This document shows, one piece after another, positions 15,963-24,696 of a stretch of 33,276 bases of DNA. A program made the position numbers and the translations under genes. The notes under the pieces were generated by a model. That model worked only from the letters and a program-made list of their open reading frames with translations, searched no databases and was not told the DNA's origin. The stretch lies in NCBI GenBank assembly GCA_036244995.1, contig BTTF01000012.1:1-33276 (forward strand). The letters are read 5' to 3'. The DNA is from BMS3Bbin07 sp036244995 (GTDB taxonomy: Bacteria > Nitrospirota > Thermodesulfovibrionia > Thermodesulfovibrionales > JdFR-85). Numbering within the stretch: position 1 is the first letter of the stretch; each line of letters starts with the position of its first letter.

Positions 15963-16052
15963 AAGAGTATCTCCTTGGTTGTCTCCCTTTGCTTTTACCT
16001 GCCATTGGCAGGGTATAGGTATACATCATAATATGAAAGCCCTGCATCCACT

Positions 16053-17174
16053 TCAGACCACCTTCCTGAGGTCCAGTATGTACTGTCTTGTTGCAAGGGC
16101 CGCCTTTGCCCCTTCACCGGAAGCGATAATTATCCGCTTGCCAAAGGCACTTGTAATATCTCCGGCTGCAAATATCCCCGGACAGGAAGTTGAACAATCA
16201 GGGTTTATTACAATTTCGCTCCTGTTGTTAAGTTCAACAAGATCTGAGACTATTGAGGAATTTGGTTGCAACCCTATAGCGATGAATACGCCCTTAACAG
16301 GCAGGTTAACCGTTTCCTTCTCGGCTATCTTTCTGATCGTTATGTTGGAGAGTGTCTTCTTGCCTGAAAATTCAACAACCTTGTATCCCTCGTAATAACG
16401 GACAGGGTAAATGGCGGAGGAAGGTCCCTTTTTATGAGCGTTTCTGTAACGGTTAATCCTTTCGATTATTACCGGGTCTGCCAAGAGCTTGGTATCGGAA
16501 ATAATGTATATATTCCTGGCAACTGTATGCAGGTTCTCAACGATCTGCATTGCTGAATTTCCCCCACCAATTACTGCCACGTCTTCTCCCTGCACAAGTG
16601 AGATATCCTGAACGTTCCCGTAAAAGACGCCTTTTCTCTGAAACTCCTCCTCGCCCGGGACTTTCAGCCTCCTTCTTGTCATCCCTGTAGCAATGAGCAG
16701 GGTTTTTGTGAAATAATGCTTGAGCTCTGATGTAGTAACTTTAAATCCACCTTCAACAGGCTCAATTACCTCGACGTCACTCATGAGATGGTCAATATAG
16801 TGGGAATCGATAAGTTGATACCGGAACTTTTTTATAAGCTCAGGCCCTGTTATGAAGTCAAAACCCATATAATTTTCAATCTTTGTGCTGTCAATGGCCT
16901 GCCCGCCAAGGTCCCTGGTGATAAGAAATGCCTCCATCCTGAGTGTTGCTGCATATACTGCCGCAGTCAGGCCCGCCGGCCCGCCACCAATAATTATGAG
17001 GTCATAGGATGTACGTGGAAGCTTGCAAACCCTTTCATTCAGAAACTTCTCCCTGCACCCTTCAGAACAGAAATAGAAAATCTCACCGTCACATTCCGTT
17101 GTAATGGCATTCTTTACATTTGCATTGACGTCCATATTACATATGGGATCTTTTTTAATCTTATCTGCTTTCAT
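16053..17174 (-). CDS. YHS domain fused to thioredoxin-reductase-like flavoprotein
   Basis: A 373-residue fusion. Residues 8-47 form a YHS domain (DPICNMDV with C12, then YFCSEGCREKF with C36 and C40), expected to bind copper or another soft metal. Residues 57-368 are a thioredoxin-reductase-type FAD/NAD(P) domain pair: IIGGGPAGLTAA, GGQAIDSTKIENYMGF, AVIGGGNSAMQ and GIFAAGD. The CxxC redox pair that thioredoxin reductases carry just before the second GGG motif is absent; the position reads VFYGNVQD. A dithiol reductase role is therefore unlikely; reduction of bound metal or of a partner is possible. Its start has GGAGGAAGAG upstream. It precedes galT by 90 bases. Confidence 0.85.
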   Translation of the reverse strand: MKADKIKKDPICNMDVNANVKNAITTECDGEIFYFCSEGCREKFLNERVCKLPRTSYDLIIIGGGPAGLTAAVYAATLRMEAFLITRDLGGQAIDSTKIENYMGFDFITGPELIKKFRYQLIDSHYIDHLMSDVEVIEPVEGGFKVTTSELKHYFTKTLLIATGMTRRRLKVPGEEEFQRKGVFYGNVQDISLVQGEDVAVIGGGNSAMQIVENLHTVARNIYIISDTKLLADPVIIERINRYRNAHKKGPSSAIYPVRYYEGYKVVEFSGKKTLSNITIRKIAEKETVNLPVKGVFIAIGLQPNSSIVSDLVELNNRSEIVINPDCSTSCPGIFAAGDITSAFGKRIIIASGEGAKAALATRQYILDLRKVV

Positions 17175-17199
17175 TTACTCTTCCTCCTTTTTTTTCAGC

Positions 17200-17278
17200 C
17201 TGTAATATAGAATTACCTGTAATGCTGCATAAGGTTACAGGATATATTACAGTATATAGAATACGGGTGAAGTTTGAA
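17200..17278 (-). promoter_or_regulatory. Promoter with four CTGTAA half-sites upstream of the YHS-flavoprotein gene
   Basis: Nested inverted repeats are present: outer CTGTAATATA (17200-17209) with TATATTACAG (17243-17252), inner CCTGTAA (17216-17222) with TTACAGG (17235-17241). On the minus strand a candidate promoter, TTCAAA (17273-17278), 16 bases, TATACT (17251-17256), overlaps the outer half-site. A dimeric or tetrameric repressor, or an RNA hairpin in the leader, would fit. The regulator is unknown. Confidence 0.5.
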
Positions 17279-17367
17279 CATAGTATGAAGAGAAGATGAT
17301 GTTTTTGTGAAGACATGGGGGGTATAAATTCGTTTTGAATGGATGAGGCCAAGCTTTCAGTTTCAAA

Positions 17368-19644
17368 TCACTTTTTTCTGAACGCCTCATAAAAGGGGTT
17401 ATTTGAAAACCGGCGCGGAGTTTTTTCCTTCTTGTCACGTTTTATCACGGCCTTCGGAGCTGCCTTTACCTCTTGTTTTTCACGCAAAGCTTTTGTCCCG
17501 GACTCTCCGTTCTTCATCGAGAGGGAAATCCGTTTTCGCTGCAGGTCTACATCCAGCACTGTAACAGTAACCTTCTGATGGACCTTCACTACATCCCCCG
17601 GGGTTTTCACAAATCTGTCGGCAAGTTCGCTGATATGGACAAGTCCGTCCTGGTGAACCCCTATATCCACGAAACACCCGAAGGCGGTGATATTGGTAAC
17701 TATTCCGGGAAGTTTCATCCCGGGCTTTACGTCTTCAATCTTCTCCACACCTTCGGCAAACCTGAAGGACTCGAACTGCTCCCTGGGATCCCGTCCCGGT
17801 TTGGCCAGCTCTTCCATGATGTCTACCAGTGTCGGCATGCCCACCTTGTCAGTCACATAGAGCGAAAGGTCGATCTTTTTCCTGAGCCCCTCGTCCTTCA
17901 TCAGGTCGGTTACCGAGCAACCCAGGTCCCGGGCCATGGCGTCAACAATATGATAGCTTTCGGGATGAACCGCGGAAGCGTCAAGAGGGTTTTTGCCGTC
18001 CCGTATGCGGAGGAATCCTGCCGCCTGCTCAAAGGCCTTTGGCCCAAGGCGGGGGACCTTCACAAGTTCATTCCGTGACCTGAATGGTCCGTATTCGTTC
18101 CTGTAATCCACAATGCCCTTTGCAAGCTGTGGTCCCAGCCCCGATACATAGGTGAGAAGCTGTTTGCTTGCCGTGTTCACCTCTACCCCCACCCGGTTGA
18201 CACAGCTGACAACCACATCATCAAGGCTTTTCTTCAGGGCAGTCTGGTCCACATCATGCTGATATTGACCGACCCCTATGGATTTGGCATCTATCTTCAC
18301 CAGTTCGGCAAGGGGATCCATAAGCCGCCGTCCAATCGAGACCGAACCGCGGACGGTCACATCATGGTCTGGAAATTCTTCCCGTGCCACCTCTGACGCC
18401 GAATAGATCGATGCCCCGCTCTCGTTCACCATCACCACGTTAATCTCCCCGGAAAGACCAATGCCCCTGATAAAAGACTCGGTCTCCCTTCCGGCAGTAC
18501 CGTTTCCAATGGCTATCGCCTCGATACCAAAGCGGTTGCAGAGGTCCCTGATCCTTTCGGCTGCCTCAGCAGACCCCTTATCGGAAAAATGGGGATAGAT
18601 TGTATCGTTATGCAGCAGTTTTCCCTGCCGGTCAAGGCAGACCACTTTGCACCCGGTCCTGAACCCGGGGTCAATGGCGAGCAGGTTTTTTTGGGCAAGG
18701 GGAGGAGCAAGCAGGAGCTGTCTCAGGTTTTCAACAAAGACACGTATTGCCTCCTCATCCGCCTTCTTCTTTACTTCAAGGCGTGTCTCGGCCTCCATGG
18801 AAGAAGAGAGCAGACGTTTAAAACTGTCGCGGACAGCGGATTTCACCTGCTCTGATGCCGGCCCGCTCCCTTTTACAAAGAGAGCCTCGATGATGGTCAG
18901 TGCCTCATCTTCGGACGGTGTTATACGGAAGGTAAGAAACCCCTCGCTCTCACCGCGCCGGATGGCCAAGACCCTGTGTGAAGGGGCCTTTGACACAGGC
19001 TCCTCCCACTCGTAATAGTCTTTATACTTTATCCCATCTTCATCTTTCCCCTTAATCACCTTTGACCGCATGATGCCTTTGGCCCAAAAGAGTCCGCGCA
19101 TCCTTTCCCGTGCCCTCTGGTCCTCACTTACCCATTCAGCAATGATGTCCCGGGCGCCGGCCAGGGCCTCGTCAACAGAGGCAACCCCCTTTTCAGCGTT
19201 CAGGAATGCCGCTGCTTCGGCTTCAGGGTCCATTTCAGGCTGTTCAAAAATCCTTAAGGCAAGAGGCTCAAGTCCCTTCTCCTTCGCTATAGTCGCCCGT
19301 GTACGGCGTTTGGGCCGGAAGGGAAGGTAGATATCCTCAAGTACGGTCATGGATTCCGCACCTTCAATCCTTGCCTTTAAATCATCTGTAAGAAGTTCCC
19401 GTTCTTCGAGGGACTTTATAATGGATTCACGCCGCTTGTCCAGTTCCCTGAGCTTTTCGAGCCTGTCCCTGATAGCGGCAATTGCAACCTCATCAAGGCT
19501 CCCGGTTACCTCCTTCCGGTAACGGGAGATAAACGGCACCGACGCCCCTTCATCAAGCAGCGCAGCTGTTGACTTGACCTGCGACGGGTTTACGGCAAGT
19601 TCTTTTGCGATTATCTGAATATGCGATGGGTTCAGTAGCTCCAT
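17368..19644 (-). CDS. tex: Tex family RNA-binding transcription accessory protein
   Basis: A 758-residue Tex protein with all domains in order: N-terminal helical region (SRYRKEVTGSLDE near 40), YqgF/RNase H-like domain (LLAIDPGFRTGCKVV, about 320), helix-hairpin-helix region (NRVGVEVNTASKQLLTYVSG to GPKAFEQAAGFLRI) and a C-terminal S1 domain (PGIVTNITAFGCFVDIGVHQ, about 640-715), ending in a basic tail. Tex binds nucleic acid and is linked to transcription and stress tolerance. The ATG overlaps the stop of rhlE (TAATG), so the two genes are coupled. Confidence 0.96.
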   Translation of the reverse strand: MELLNPSHIQIIAKELAVNPSQVKSTAALLDEGASVPFISRYRKEVTGSLDEVAIAAIRDRLEKLRELDKRRESIIKSLEERELLTDDLKARIEGAESMTVLEDIYLPFRPKRRTRATIAKEKGLEPLALRIFEQPEMDPEAEAAAFLNAEKGVASVDEALAGARDIIAEWVSEDQRARERMRGLFWAKGIMRSKVIKGKDEDGIKYKDYYEWEEPVSKAPSHRVLAIRRGESEGFLTFRITPSEDEALTIIEALFVKGSGPASEQVKSAVRDSFKRLLSSSMEAETRLEVKKKADEEAIRVFVENLRQLLLAPPLAQKNLLAIDPGFRTGCKVVCLDRQGKLLHNDTIYPHFSDKGSAEAAERIRDLCNRFGIEAIAIGNGTAGRETESFIRGIGLSGEINVVMVNESGASIYSASEVAREEFPDHDVTVRGSVSIGRRLMDPLAELVKIDAKSIGVGQYQHDVDQTALKKSLDDVVVSCVNRVGVEVNTASKQLLTYVSGLGPQLAKGIVDYRNEYGPFRSRNELVKVPRLGPKAFEQAAGFLRIRDGKNPLDASAVHPESYHIVDAMARDLGCSVTDLMKDEGLRKKIDLSLYVTDKVGMPTLVDIMEELAKPGRDPREQFESFRFAEGVEKIEDVKPGMKLPGIVTNITAFGCFVDIGVHQDGLVHISELADRFVKTPGDVVKVHQKVTVTVLDVDLQRKRISLSMKNGESGTKALREKQEVKAAPKAVIKRDKKEKTPRRFSNNPFYEAFRKK

Positions 19645-20903
19645 TATTTGGGTCTTTGAACCTTTCTTCCTGTTACCCTTCCGCGCTTTGGCACATTTGC
19701 TCTTTTAGCAGGGGGCTGAGTTCCCTTTTTCCTGGCCCGTCCCGCTACTTTCCGGTAATCGGTGACGATCATTTCATCCGTCAGCGGCATGAGCGGTATC
19801 TTTTGCCTGATGTATTTTTCAACATCAGCAAGGGAATGAACGTATTTCTCACAGGCAAGGGTTATTGCCATGCCGTCTGCACCGGCCCTGGCAGTCCTGC
19901 CGATACGATGCACATAGTCCTCCGGGTTCTGTGGAAGGTCGTAGTTGATCACGTGTGTCACCCCGTCAATATGCAGTCCCCGGCTCGCCACATCAGTGGC
20001 CACGAGGATCGGCAGGGTGCCGTCCCTGAACTGGGTGAGCACCTTCATCCGTTGCTTCTGGGGAAGCTCTCCTGTAATAGCGGCAGTTGCCAAGCCATTA
20101 GCGTTAAGTACCCTCTCAAGGCGTTCGGTTGCCGCCCTGGTATTACAGAAAATCAGATAGCGGCCATTGGGGTCACGCCTTAGAATTCCGATGAGAAGAC
20201 CGATCTTCTCGGACGTGCCAACGTGATAAATCTCCTGTTTGATCAGCTCCACCGTGACATTCTCAGGCGTCACAGTGACCTTTTCCGGCATATTCATGTG
20301 TTCATAGCACAGCTCAAGCACCCGGGTGGTAAGGGTTGCGGAAAAGAGCATGGACTGCCGTTTGTCGTATGGAGACATCCTCCTGAGCATGAACCGGAGG
20401 TCGCTGATGAATCCCATGTCAAAAAGGCGGTCAGCCTCGTCAATTACGAGGAATTGTGTTTTTTTAAGACTATAGACCCGCTGCTTCAGATAATCGATGA
20501 GCCGGCCCGGCGTGCCTATCAGCACATCAACGCCCTTTGCGAGTGCCTCACGCTGCTTGTGATAGTCGATGCCACCGAAGACAGAGACAATCCTGAACCC
20601 GGCCGGACCTCCCAGCAATTTCGCCTCTGCCTCTATCTGGATCACGAGTTCCCTTGTGGGTGCAATGATGAGTACGCGGGGGGATGAGCCTCGTGCCGGC
20701 GGAGGCGCTTCAAGCATGCGCGAGAATACAGGAATCAGGAAGGCTGCGGTCTTGCCGGTACCGGTCTGGGCCTGGGCCGCAATGTCCTTGCCCTGCAGTG
20801 CCAGGGGCAGGGTCTGGGCCTGAACAGGGGTACATTCGGTAAATCCCGCGGCCCTGATTCCCTCAAGGACCTTTTCATGGATGCTCAGTTCTTCGAATTT
20901 CAC
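19644..20903 (-). CDS. rhlE: DEAD-box RNA helicase, RhlE type
   Basis: A 419-residue DEAD-box helicase with AQTGTGKT (motif I), PTRELVIQ (Ia), VIDEADRLFDMGF (II), FSATL (III), FCNTRAATERL (IV), ATDVASRGLHIDGVTHVINYD (V) and HRIGRTARAG (VI), ending in a Lys/Arg-rich tail typical of RhlE. It remodels RNA, likely in ribosome assembly or decay. The start codon is GTG; no ribosome-binding site is seen, and a TATAGT box lies seven bases upstream. It forms an operon with tex. Confidence 0.95.
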   Translation of the reverse strand: MKFEELSIHEKVLEGIRAAGFTECTPVQAQTLPLALQGKDIAAQAQTGTGKTAAFLIPVFSRMLEAPPPARGSSPRVLIIAPTRELVIQIEAEAKLLGGPAGFRIVSVFGGIDYHKQREALAKGVDVLIGTPGRLIDYLKQRVYSLKKTQFLVIDEADRLFDMGFISDLRFMLRRMSPYDKRQSMLFSATLTTRVLELCYEHMNMPEKVTVTPENVTVELIKQEIYHVGTSEKIGLLIGILRRDPNGRYLIFCNTRAATERLERVLNANGLATAAITGELPQKQRMKVLTQFRDGTLPILVATDVASRGLHIDGVTHVINYDLPQNPEDYVHRIGRTARAGADGMAITLACEKYVHSLADVEKYIRQKIPLMPLTDEMIVTDYRKVAGRARKKGTQPPAKRANVPKRGRVTGRKVQRPK

Positions 20904-20910
20904 AACCTAT

Positions 20911-20916
20911 ACTATA
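20911..20916 (-). promoter_or_regulatory. TATAGT box directly before the rhlE start
   Basis: On the minus strand TATAGT is followed by ATAGGTT and the GTG start codon. This is the same geometry as at the formate dehydrogenase, endonuclease Q and ferredoxin genes. The -35 region is poor. Confidence 0.35.
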
Positions 20917-20984
20917 CCTTAAGCCCGACCATTTCATAAAGCCACGAAAGGGGAGGTCGTTTTTGTATGCGAAAAAATCGTGAC

Positions 20985-21129
20985 AGGAAGGGATATGATA
21001 GAGTCTTCACTCATTCTCGTCCCGGCATCCAGTCCCGAAGCAAGTTCGGGAGAAAATTATCACGCCACACCATCCGGGTGAGGCAAAAGTGATAATTAAA
21101 ACCGTTCAGACTCTATCATATCCCTTCCT
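20985..21129. repeat. MITE-like element with perfect 22-bp terminal inverted repeats (R1)
   Basis: Arms at 20985-21006 and 21108-21129 are perfect reverse complements (core GGGATATGATAGAGTCT). Inside are nested smaller palindromes: TCCCGAA/TTCGGGA (21033-21051) and AATTATCAC/GTGATAATT (21055-21097). A third single arm with one mismatch lies at 25838-25859. The right arm runs into the 3' end of the neighbouring flavoprotein gene and supplies its last codons and stop. Confidence 0.8.
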
Positions 21130-22381
21130 TCCCAACTTCTGCGGCCGCACTTTCTCCTGCAAGATATCCTGTGCTCCAGCAAACCTGCAGGTTATAGCCG
21201 CCGGTAGGGCCGTCAAGGTCCAGGATTTCGCCGGCAAAGTACAAGTTTTTAATTATTCTTGACCGCATGGTCTTCGGATCAATCTCCTTTAAACTTACAC
21301 CCCCGGTAGTAATGATTGCCTTGTTGAATCCCGACAGGCCTTCTATTGTTAAGGAGAACTCTTTTAAAAGTAACCGCAGTTTTTTACGTTCATCTTTTGT
21401 TATGGAGTGGCCTTTCCTTTCAGGATTTATCCTTGCCGGTTCAAGAATTACAGGAATCATTTTTTTGGGAAGCAGTTCGGGAAGTATATTCCTTATAGCC
21501 CTGTTGCCATACTTTTGCAGATCGTGCAGGATTCTCTTGTCCAGGACCTTGAAATCCAGGGCCGGCTTGAAATCAATGAATAAATCCACCCCGCCCTTGA
21601 TGAGCAGCTTCCCAATTGACTTGCTCATATCCAGGATTATCGGCCCGCTCAGGCCGGAACCGGTAAACAGGGCCTCGCCAAAGCGTTCATCCTGTTTTTT
21701 ATTACCCTGATAAACAGATATCCGCACATTCTTGAGGCTTAAGCCTTCCAGCTCTTTTACCCACGTTTCCTTTACTGATATCGGGGTAAGTGCTGGTTCG
21801 GGTTTTATTATCGTATGCCCCATCTGCCTTGCCCAGGCATAACCGTCTCCGGTAGAGCCTGTCCGGGGATAAGAGAGGCCTCCTGTGCTGAGGAGATAGT
21901 TTTTTGCCTTAATCACGGAATTATCAAGGATGATTTTATCTATTCTGTTCTGTCTTTGAGATATTTTTTTTATCCTGCAGTTGACAAGCAGTGTAATGTT
22001 ATTTTTTTTAATGAGTCTGAGAAAAAGCCCCTGCACGTCTTTTGCCTTATCGCTTTCAGGAAATACCCGGTCGCCCCGTTCGGTTTTTGTTTTCAGATTG
22101 TTTTCATGAAAAAAATCAATTGTCTCCTTAACTCCGAAAAGATAGAGGGCGCTCAAAAGAAATTTGCCGTTTTTCCCTAAATTATCTGCAAATTTTAGAG
22201 GATCGGGTTCGGCGTTGGTTATATTACACCTTTCCTTGCCCGTCATTAACAGTTTTATCCCTGGGAGGCTGTTTTTCTCTAAAAGAACAACGTTGGCTCC
22301 GCAGCCGGATGCACGTAATGCGGCCATCATGCCCGCAGGTCCCGCCCCGATTATTGCAAGATCATACTTTTCTGTCTGCAT
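21116..22381 (-). CDS. HI0933/YhiN-family NAD(P)/FAD-dependent oxidoreductase
   Basis: A 421-residue flavoprotein with N-terminal IIGAGPAGMMAALRASGCG, then LLMTGKERCNITNAEP, GDRVFPESDKA, STGGLSYPRTGSTGDGY and C-terminal ITTGGVSLKEIDPKTM and LDLDGPTGGYNLQVCWSTG. These are the diagnostic blocks of the HI0933-like family (relatives include YhiN and BaiN). Physiological substrate is unknown. AGAGGTCAGGG precedes the ATG. Its final residues (GKEGI) and the TGA stop come from the arm of the R1 repeat, so the natural C-terminus may have been altered by insertion. It lies 55 bases downstream of arsA on the same strand. Confidence 0.9.
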   Translation of the reverse strand: MQTEKYDLAIIGAGPAGMMAALRASGCGANVVLLEKNSLPGIKLLMTGKERCNITNAEPDPLKFADNLGKNGKFLLSALYLFGVKETIDFFHENNLKTKTERGDRVFPESDKAKDVQGLFLRLIKKNNITLLVNCRIKKISQRQNRIDKIILDNSVIKAKNYLLSTGGLSYPRTGSTGDGYAWARQMGHTIIKPEPALTPISVKETWVKELEGLSLKNVRISVYQGNKKQDERFGEALFTGSGLSGPIILDMSKSIGKLLIKGGVDLFIDFKPALDFKVLDKRILHDLQKYGNRAIRNILPELLPKKMIPVILEPARINPERKGHSITKDERKKLRLLLKEFSLTIEGLSGFNKAIITTGGVSLKEIDPKTMRSRIIKNLYFAGEILDLDGPTGGYNLQVCWSTGYLAGESAAAEVGKEGI

Positions 22382-22436
22382 TTAACCCTGACCTCTTTCC
22401 CTGATCCCTGGATAGATACTCCTGCCATCCCTCTTT

Positions 22437-24260
22437 CTAACCCGGCAGCAACTCAGCAGCATTACTTAGTGTCTCAAGCCCCTTTATCTCTTCCTGAAGT
22501 AGCGGAAACCGGAGTACGGGCAGATCGAACCGCTCTGTAATTTCCTTCAGATAACCCAGTTGCATTTGCCTCCGTCCCCTGAAGAAGTTATTTGTGCAGA
22601 CTTCCTCCGGCAATACCATATTTGCCACTACCAATTGTGTCTCAATCCCTGCGTCTTTCAGGTCAAGCATGGCACGATAGGACTCTGTTACAGGCGTGGA
22701 CTCCGGATAGAGGACCAGGGAGAAGACCGTTTGATTCCTGTCTTTGAGTATGCGGATAATGTTTTTAAAGCGGATGCCGGCTTTCTCCTTTACTTCCGTA
22801 CTCCCCGCCATCATCTCCACTTGTCTGGCATAATCGAAAGGCAAATCAAGGAGTCTCAGCGTGTGGCCCGTTGGCGCGGTATCAAAGACAACCGCTTCAT
22901 ACTCCGTGCCTTCTATAAATTGTATGAACCTGTCAAAGGCTGCCATTTCTTCCGTGCATGGTGAGTTCAGCTCCTCCTCCATGGCAACAAGCATATCCTC
23001 TGAGTATTTCCCCCTTGCCTCGCTCAACACCCTTTCCTTATACTCTTTAAAAGCCGCTTCCTGGTCAACCATGACTGCATGGAGATTTCCGTTAACCCTT
23101 GCCGGCTCACTCCCGACCTCTACATCAAGGACTTCCCCGATATGGGCGGCAGGATCTGTTGTTACAAGAAGGGTCTTAAACCCCTTCCGTGCAATATAAA
23201 GTGCTGCAATGCAGGATATGGTGGTCTTGCCTACACCGCCCTTGCCGGTGAAAAAGATCGCCTTTGTCTGCCCGTCCGGCAGGAAGAGGGCGTCAATATC
23301 CGGCTTTACAATAGTGAGCGCTGCCCTGTATTCTTCATTTGAAAATCCCCCCTCACCCCCCTTTGCCAAGGTGGGGATTAAAGATTGGGGGTTTTCTTCA
23401 AACAGTTCTTCGGCTATGCTTTTTAATGCATCAACCCCTTTTACTTCGTAATCCCGCAAAAACATGTATCGTTTCGGCTTATCTATTGCGTTTTCAGTTT
23501 CACTGATTACCTTCTGCTGTGCATCATGTTTTCTCCTGAAAAACTCAACCTCGCAGACCTCTTTGGGCAGGATACCGTTAATGATTATCTCTCCTGACTT
23601 GATACCGATAGTCTCAAGCTCCCTTGATGCCCGCAATGTCTCGTAAAGGGACAGCTCCTCAGGCCTCATAACAAAGATAAAGGTTGTCCTTTCAGGGTCC
23701 CTCAAAAGTGCAGTTGCCCGGTCGTATTTGTCCTTTGAGTCCTGAAGGGACTGGACAGGGCCGAGGCAGGTCTGCCCTGAACCTTTCGAAGCCTCCTCAA
23801 TATGACGTGACCAGTCCACAGGGAGTTCCAGGAGCCTTATCGTGTGTCCTGTCGGGGCAGTGTCAAAGACAATGACATCATATTCGTCAGTCTCCATAAA
23901 GTCTATGAACCTGTCAAAAGAGGCCATCTCCGTGGTGCAGGGACCGCTGAGATTTTCTTCCAGGGACGCAATTACATCCTCCGGCATGATCTCCCTGTAC
24001 GGGCCTATAATGCGTTCCTTATATTCCCACGTTGCCTCATCCGGGTCAATCTCCATGGCATAGAGGTTTTTTAACCCCCCCCTGACCGGAGTTATCTTAT
24101 GTCCTATCTCCTGCTCAAATACGTCGGCAAGGTTGGAGGCAGGATCAGTGGTAACTATCAGTGTTTTTTCCCCTGCCAGTGCATAATGAATGGCAGTGGC
24201 AGAGGCCATGGTGGTCTTGCCGACACCACCCTTGCCTGAAAAAAAGATATGTTTTGTCAT
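22437..24260 (-). CDS. arsA: Two-domain arsenite-pump ATPase ArsA
   Basis: A 607-residue fused A1-A2 ATPase. Each half has a P-loop (GKGGVGKTT at about 9 and 339) and the DTAPTGHT switch. The three cysteines that bind As(III) in plasmid R773 ArsA have counterparts here: C108 and C435 in the paired PCTxEMA motifs, and C165. It powers arsenite extrusion with the membrane carrier encoded upstream (Acr3). The linker (about 285-320) includes residues 294-306 encoded by a GC-rich repeat. GGGAG lies before the ATG. It is separated from arsD by 94 bases that contain another short repeat. Confidence 0.96.
   Translation of the reverse strand: MTKHIFFSGKGGVGKTTMASATAIHYALAGEKTLIVTTDPASNLADVFEQEIGHKITPVRGGLKNLYAMEIDPDEATWEYKERIIGPYREIMPEDVIASLEENLSGPCTTEMASFDRFIDFMETDEYDVIVFDTAPTGHTIRLLELPVDWSRHIEEASKGSGQTCLGPVQSLQDSKDKYDRATALLRDPERTTFIFVMRPEELSLYETLRASRELETIGIKSGEIIINGILPKEVCEVEFFRRKHDAQQKVISETENAIDKPKRYMFLRDYEVKGVDALKSIAEELFEENPQSLIPTLAKGGEGGFSNEEYRAALTIVKPDIDALFLPDGQTKAIFFTGKGGVGKTTISCIAALYIARKGFKTLLVTTDPAAHIGEVLDVEVGSEPARVNGNLHAVMVDQEAAFKEYKERVLSEARGKYSEDMLVAMEEELNSPCTEEMAAFDRFIQFIEGTEYEAVVFDTAPTGHTLRLLDLPFDYARQVEMMAGSTEVKEKAGIRFKNIIRILKDRNQTVFSLVLYPESTPVTESYRAMLDLKDAGIETQLVVANMVLPEEVCTNNFFRGRRQMQLGYLKEITERFDLPVLRFPLLQEEIKGLETLSNAAELLPG
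23344..23380 (-). repeat. GC-rich palindromic repeat inside arsA (R3)
   Basis: On the minus strand AATCCCCACCTTGG is followed by CAAAGGGGGGTGAGGGGGGA; CCTT/AAGG and CCCC/GGGG arms can fold. This looks like the common intergenic 'CCCCTTTGGCAAAGGGG' type of repeat. It is read in frame as ArsA residues 294-306 (LIPTLAKGGEGGF), in the linker between the two ATPase halves. Confidence 0.6.
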
Positions 24261-24288
24261 TTAGTGCTCCCTTTAATAAATTTTTGGC

Positions 24289-24317
24289 CGCAGATTCTCG
24301 CAGATTTAGCGCAGATT
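24289..24317. repeat. Triple CGCAGATT repeat between arsD and arsA
   Basis: CGCAGATT occurs at 24289, 24299 and 24310, spaced 10 and 11 bases, close to one helical turn. It resembles a dispersed repeat type with tandem GCAGATT units known from many bacterial genomes. No gene is encoded here. Confidence 0.6.
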
Positions 24318-24354
24318 TAAAGACAAGGAAAAATCCACAGCCGTGCAATTTCTG

Positions 24355-24696
24355 CTACACCAGCTTTAATGGTATTGGTTTCCCCTGAACTATCGGCTCA
24401 ATCCCGAGAGCCCTGCACAACTCCTCGTATGCAGGATACCCTCCTGTCTTAAAAACATTGCCATTTACAATGGTAACCGGCAGTATCTTTTTGCCGTTCT
24501 TGATGATCAGCGGGTTTACCTCCGGGTTTTCCATAAACGCCTTCGGCTGCTGGGCAAGGTTGAACCTCTCTACTTCAACGCCCTGTTTTTTCAATGCCAG
24601 CACAGCATCATTCATTTTGACCAGCACCGGATCAAGTCCTGGTCCGCACAGCCCCGAAGAGCAGCACATCGGTGGGTCATAGATTTCAATCTTCAT
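24355..24696 (-). CDS. arsD: ArsD arsenite metallochaperone
   Basis: A 113-residue thioredoxin-fold protein starting MKIEIYDPPMCCSSGLCGPG. C11, C12 and C17 correspond to the Cys12-Cys13-Cys18 As(III) site of R773 ArsD, which hands arsenite to ArsA. The dispensable C-terminal cysteine pairs of the R773 protein are absent. The ATG overlaps the acr3 stop (ATGA) with a GAGGAAT just upstream, so translation is coupled. Confidence 0.95.
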   Translation of the reverse strand: MKIEIYDPPMCCSSGLCGPGLDPVLVKMNDAVLALKKQGVEVERFNLAQQPKAFMENPEVNPLIIKNGKKILPVTIVNGNVFKTGGYPAYEELCRALGIEPIVQGKPIPLKLV

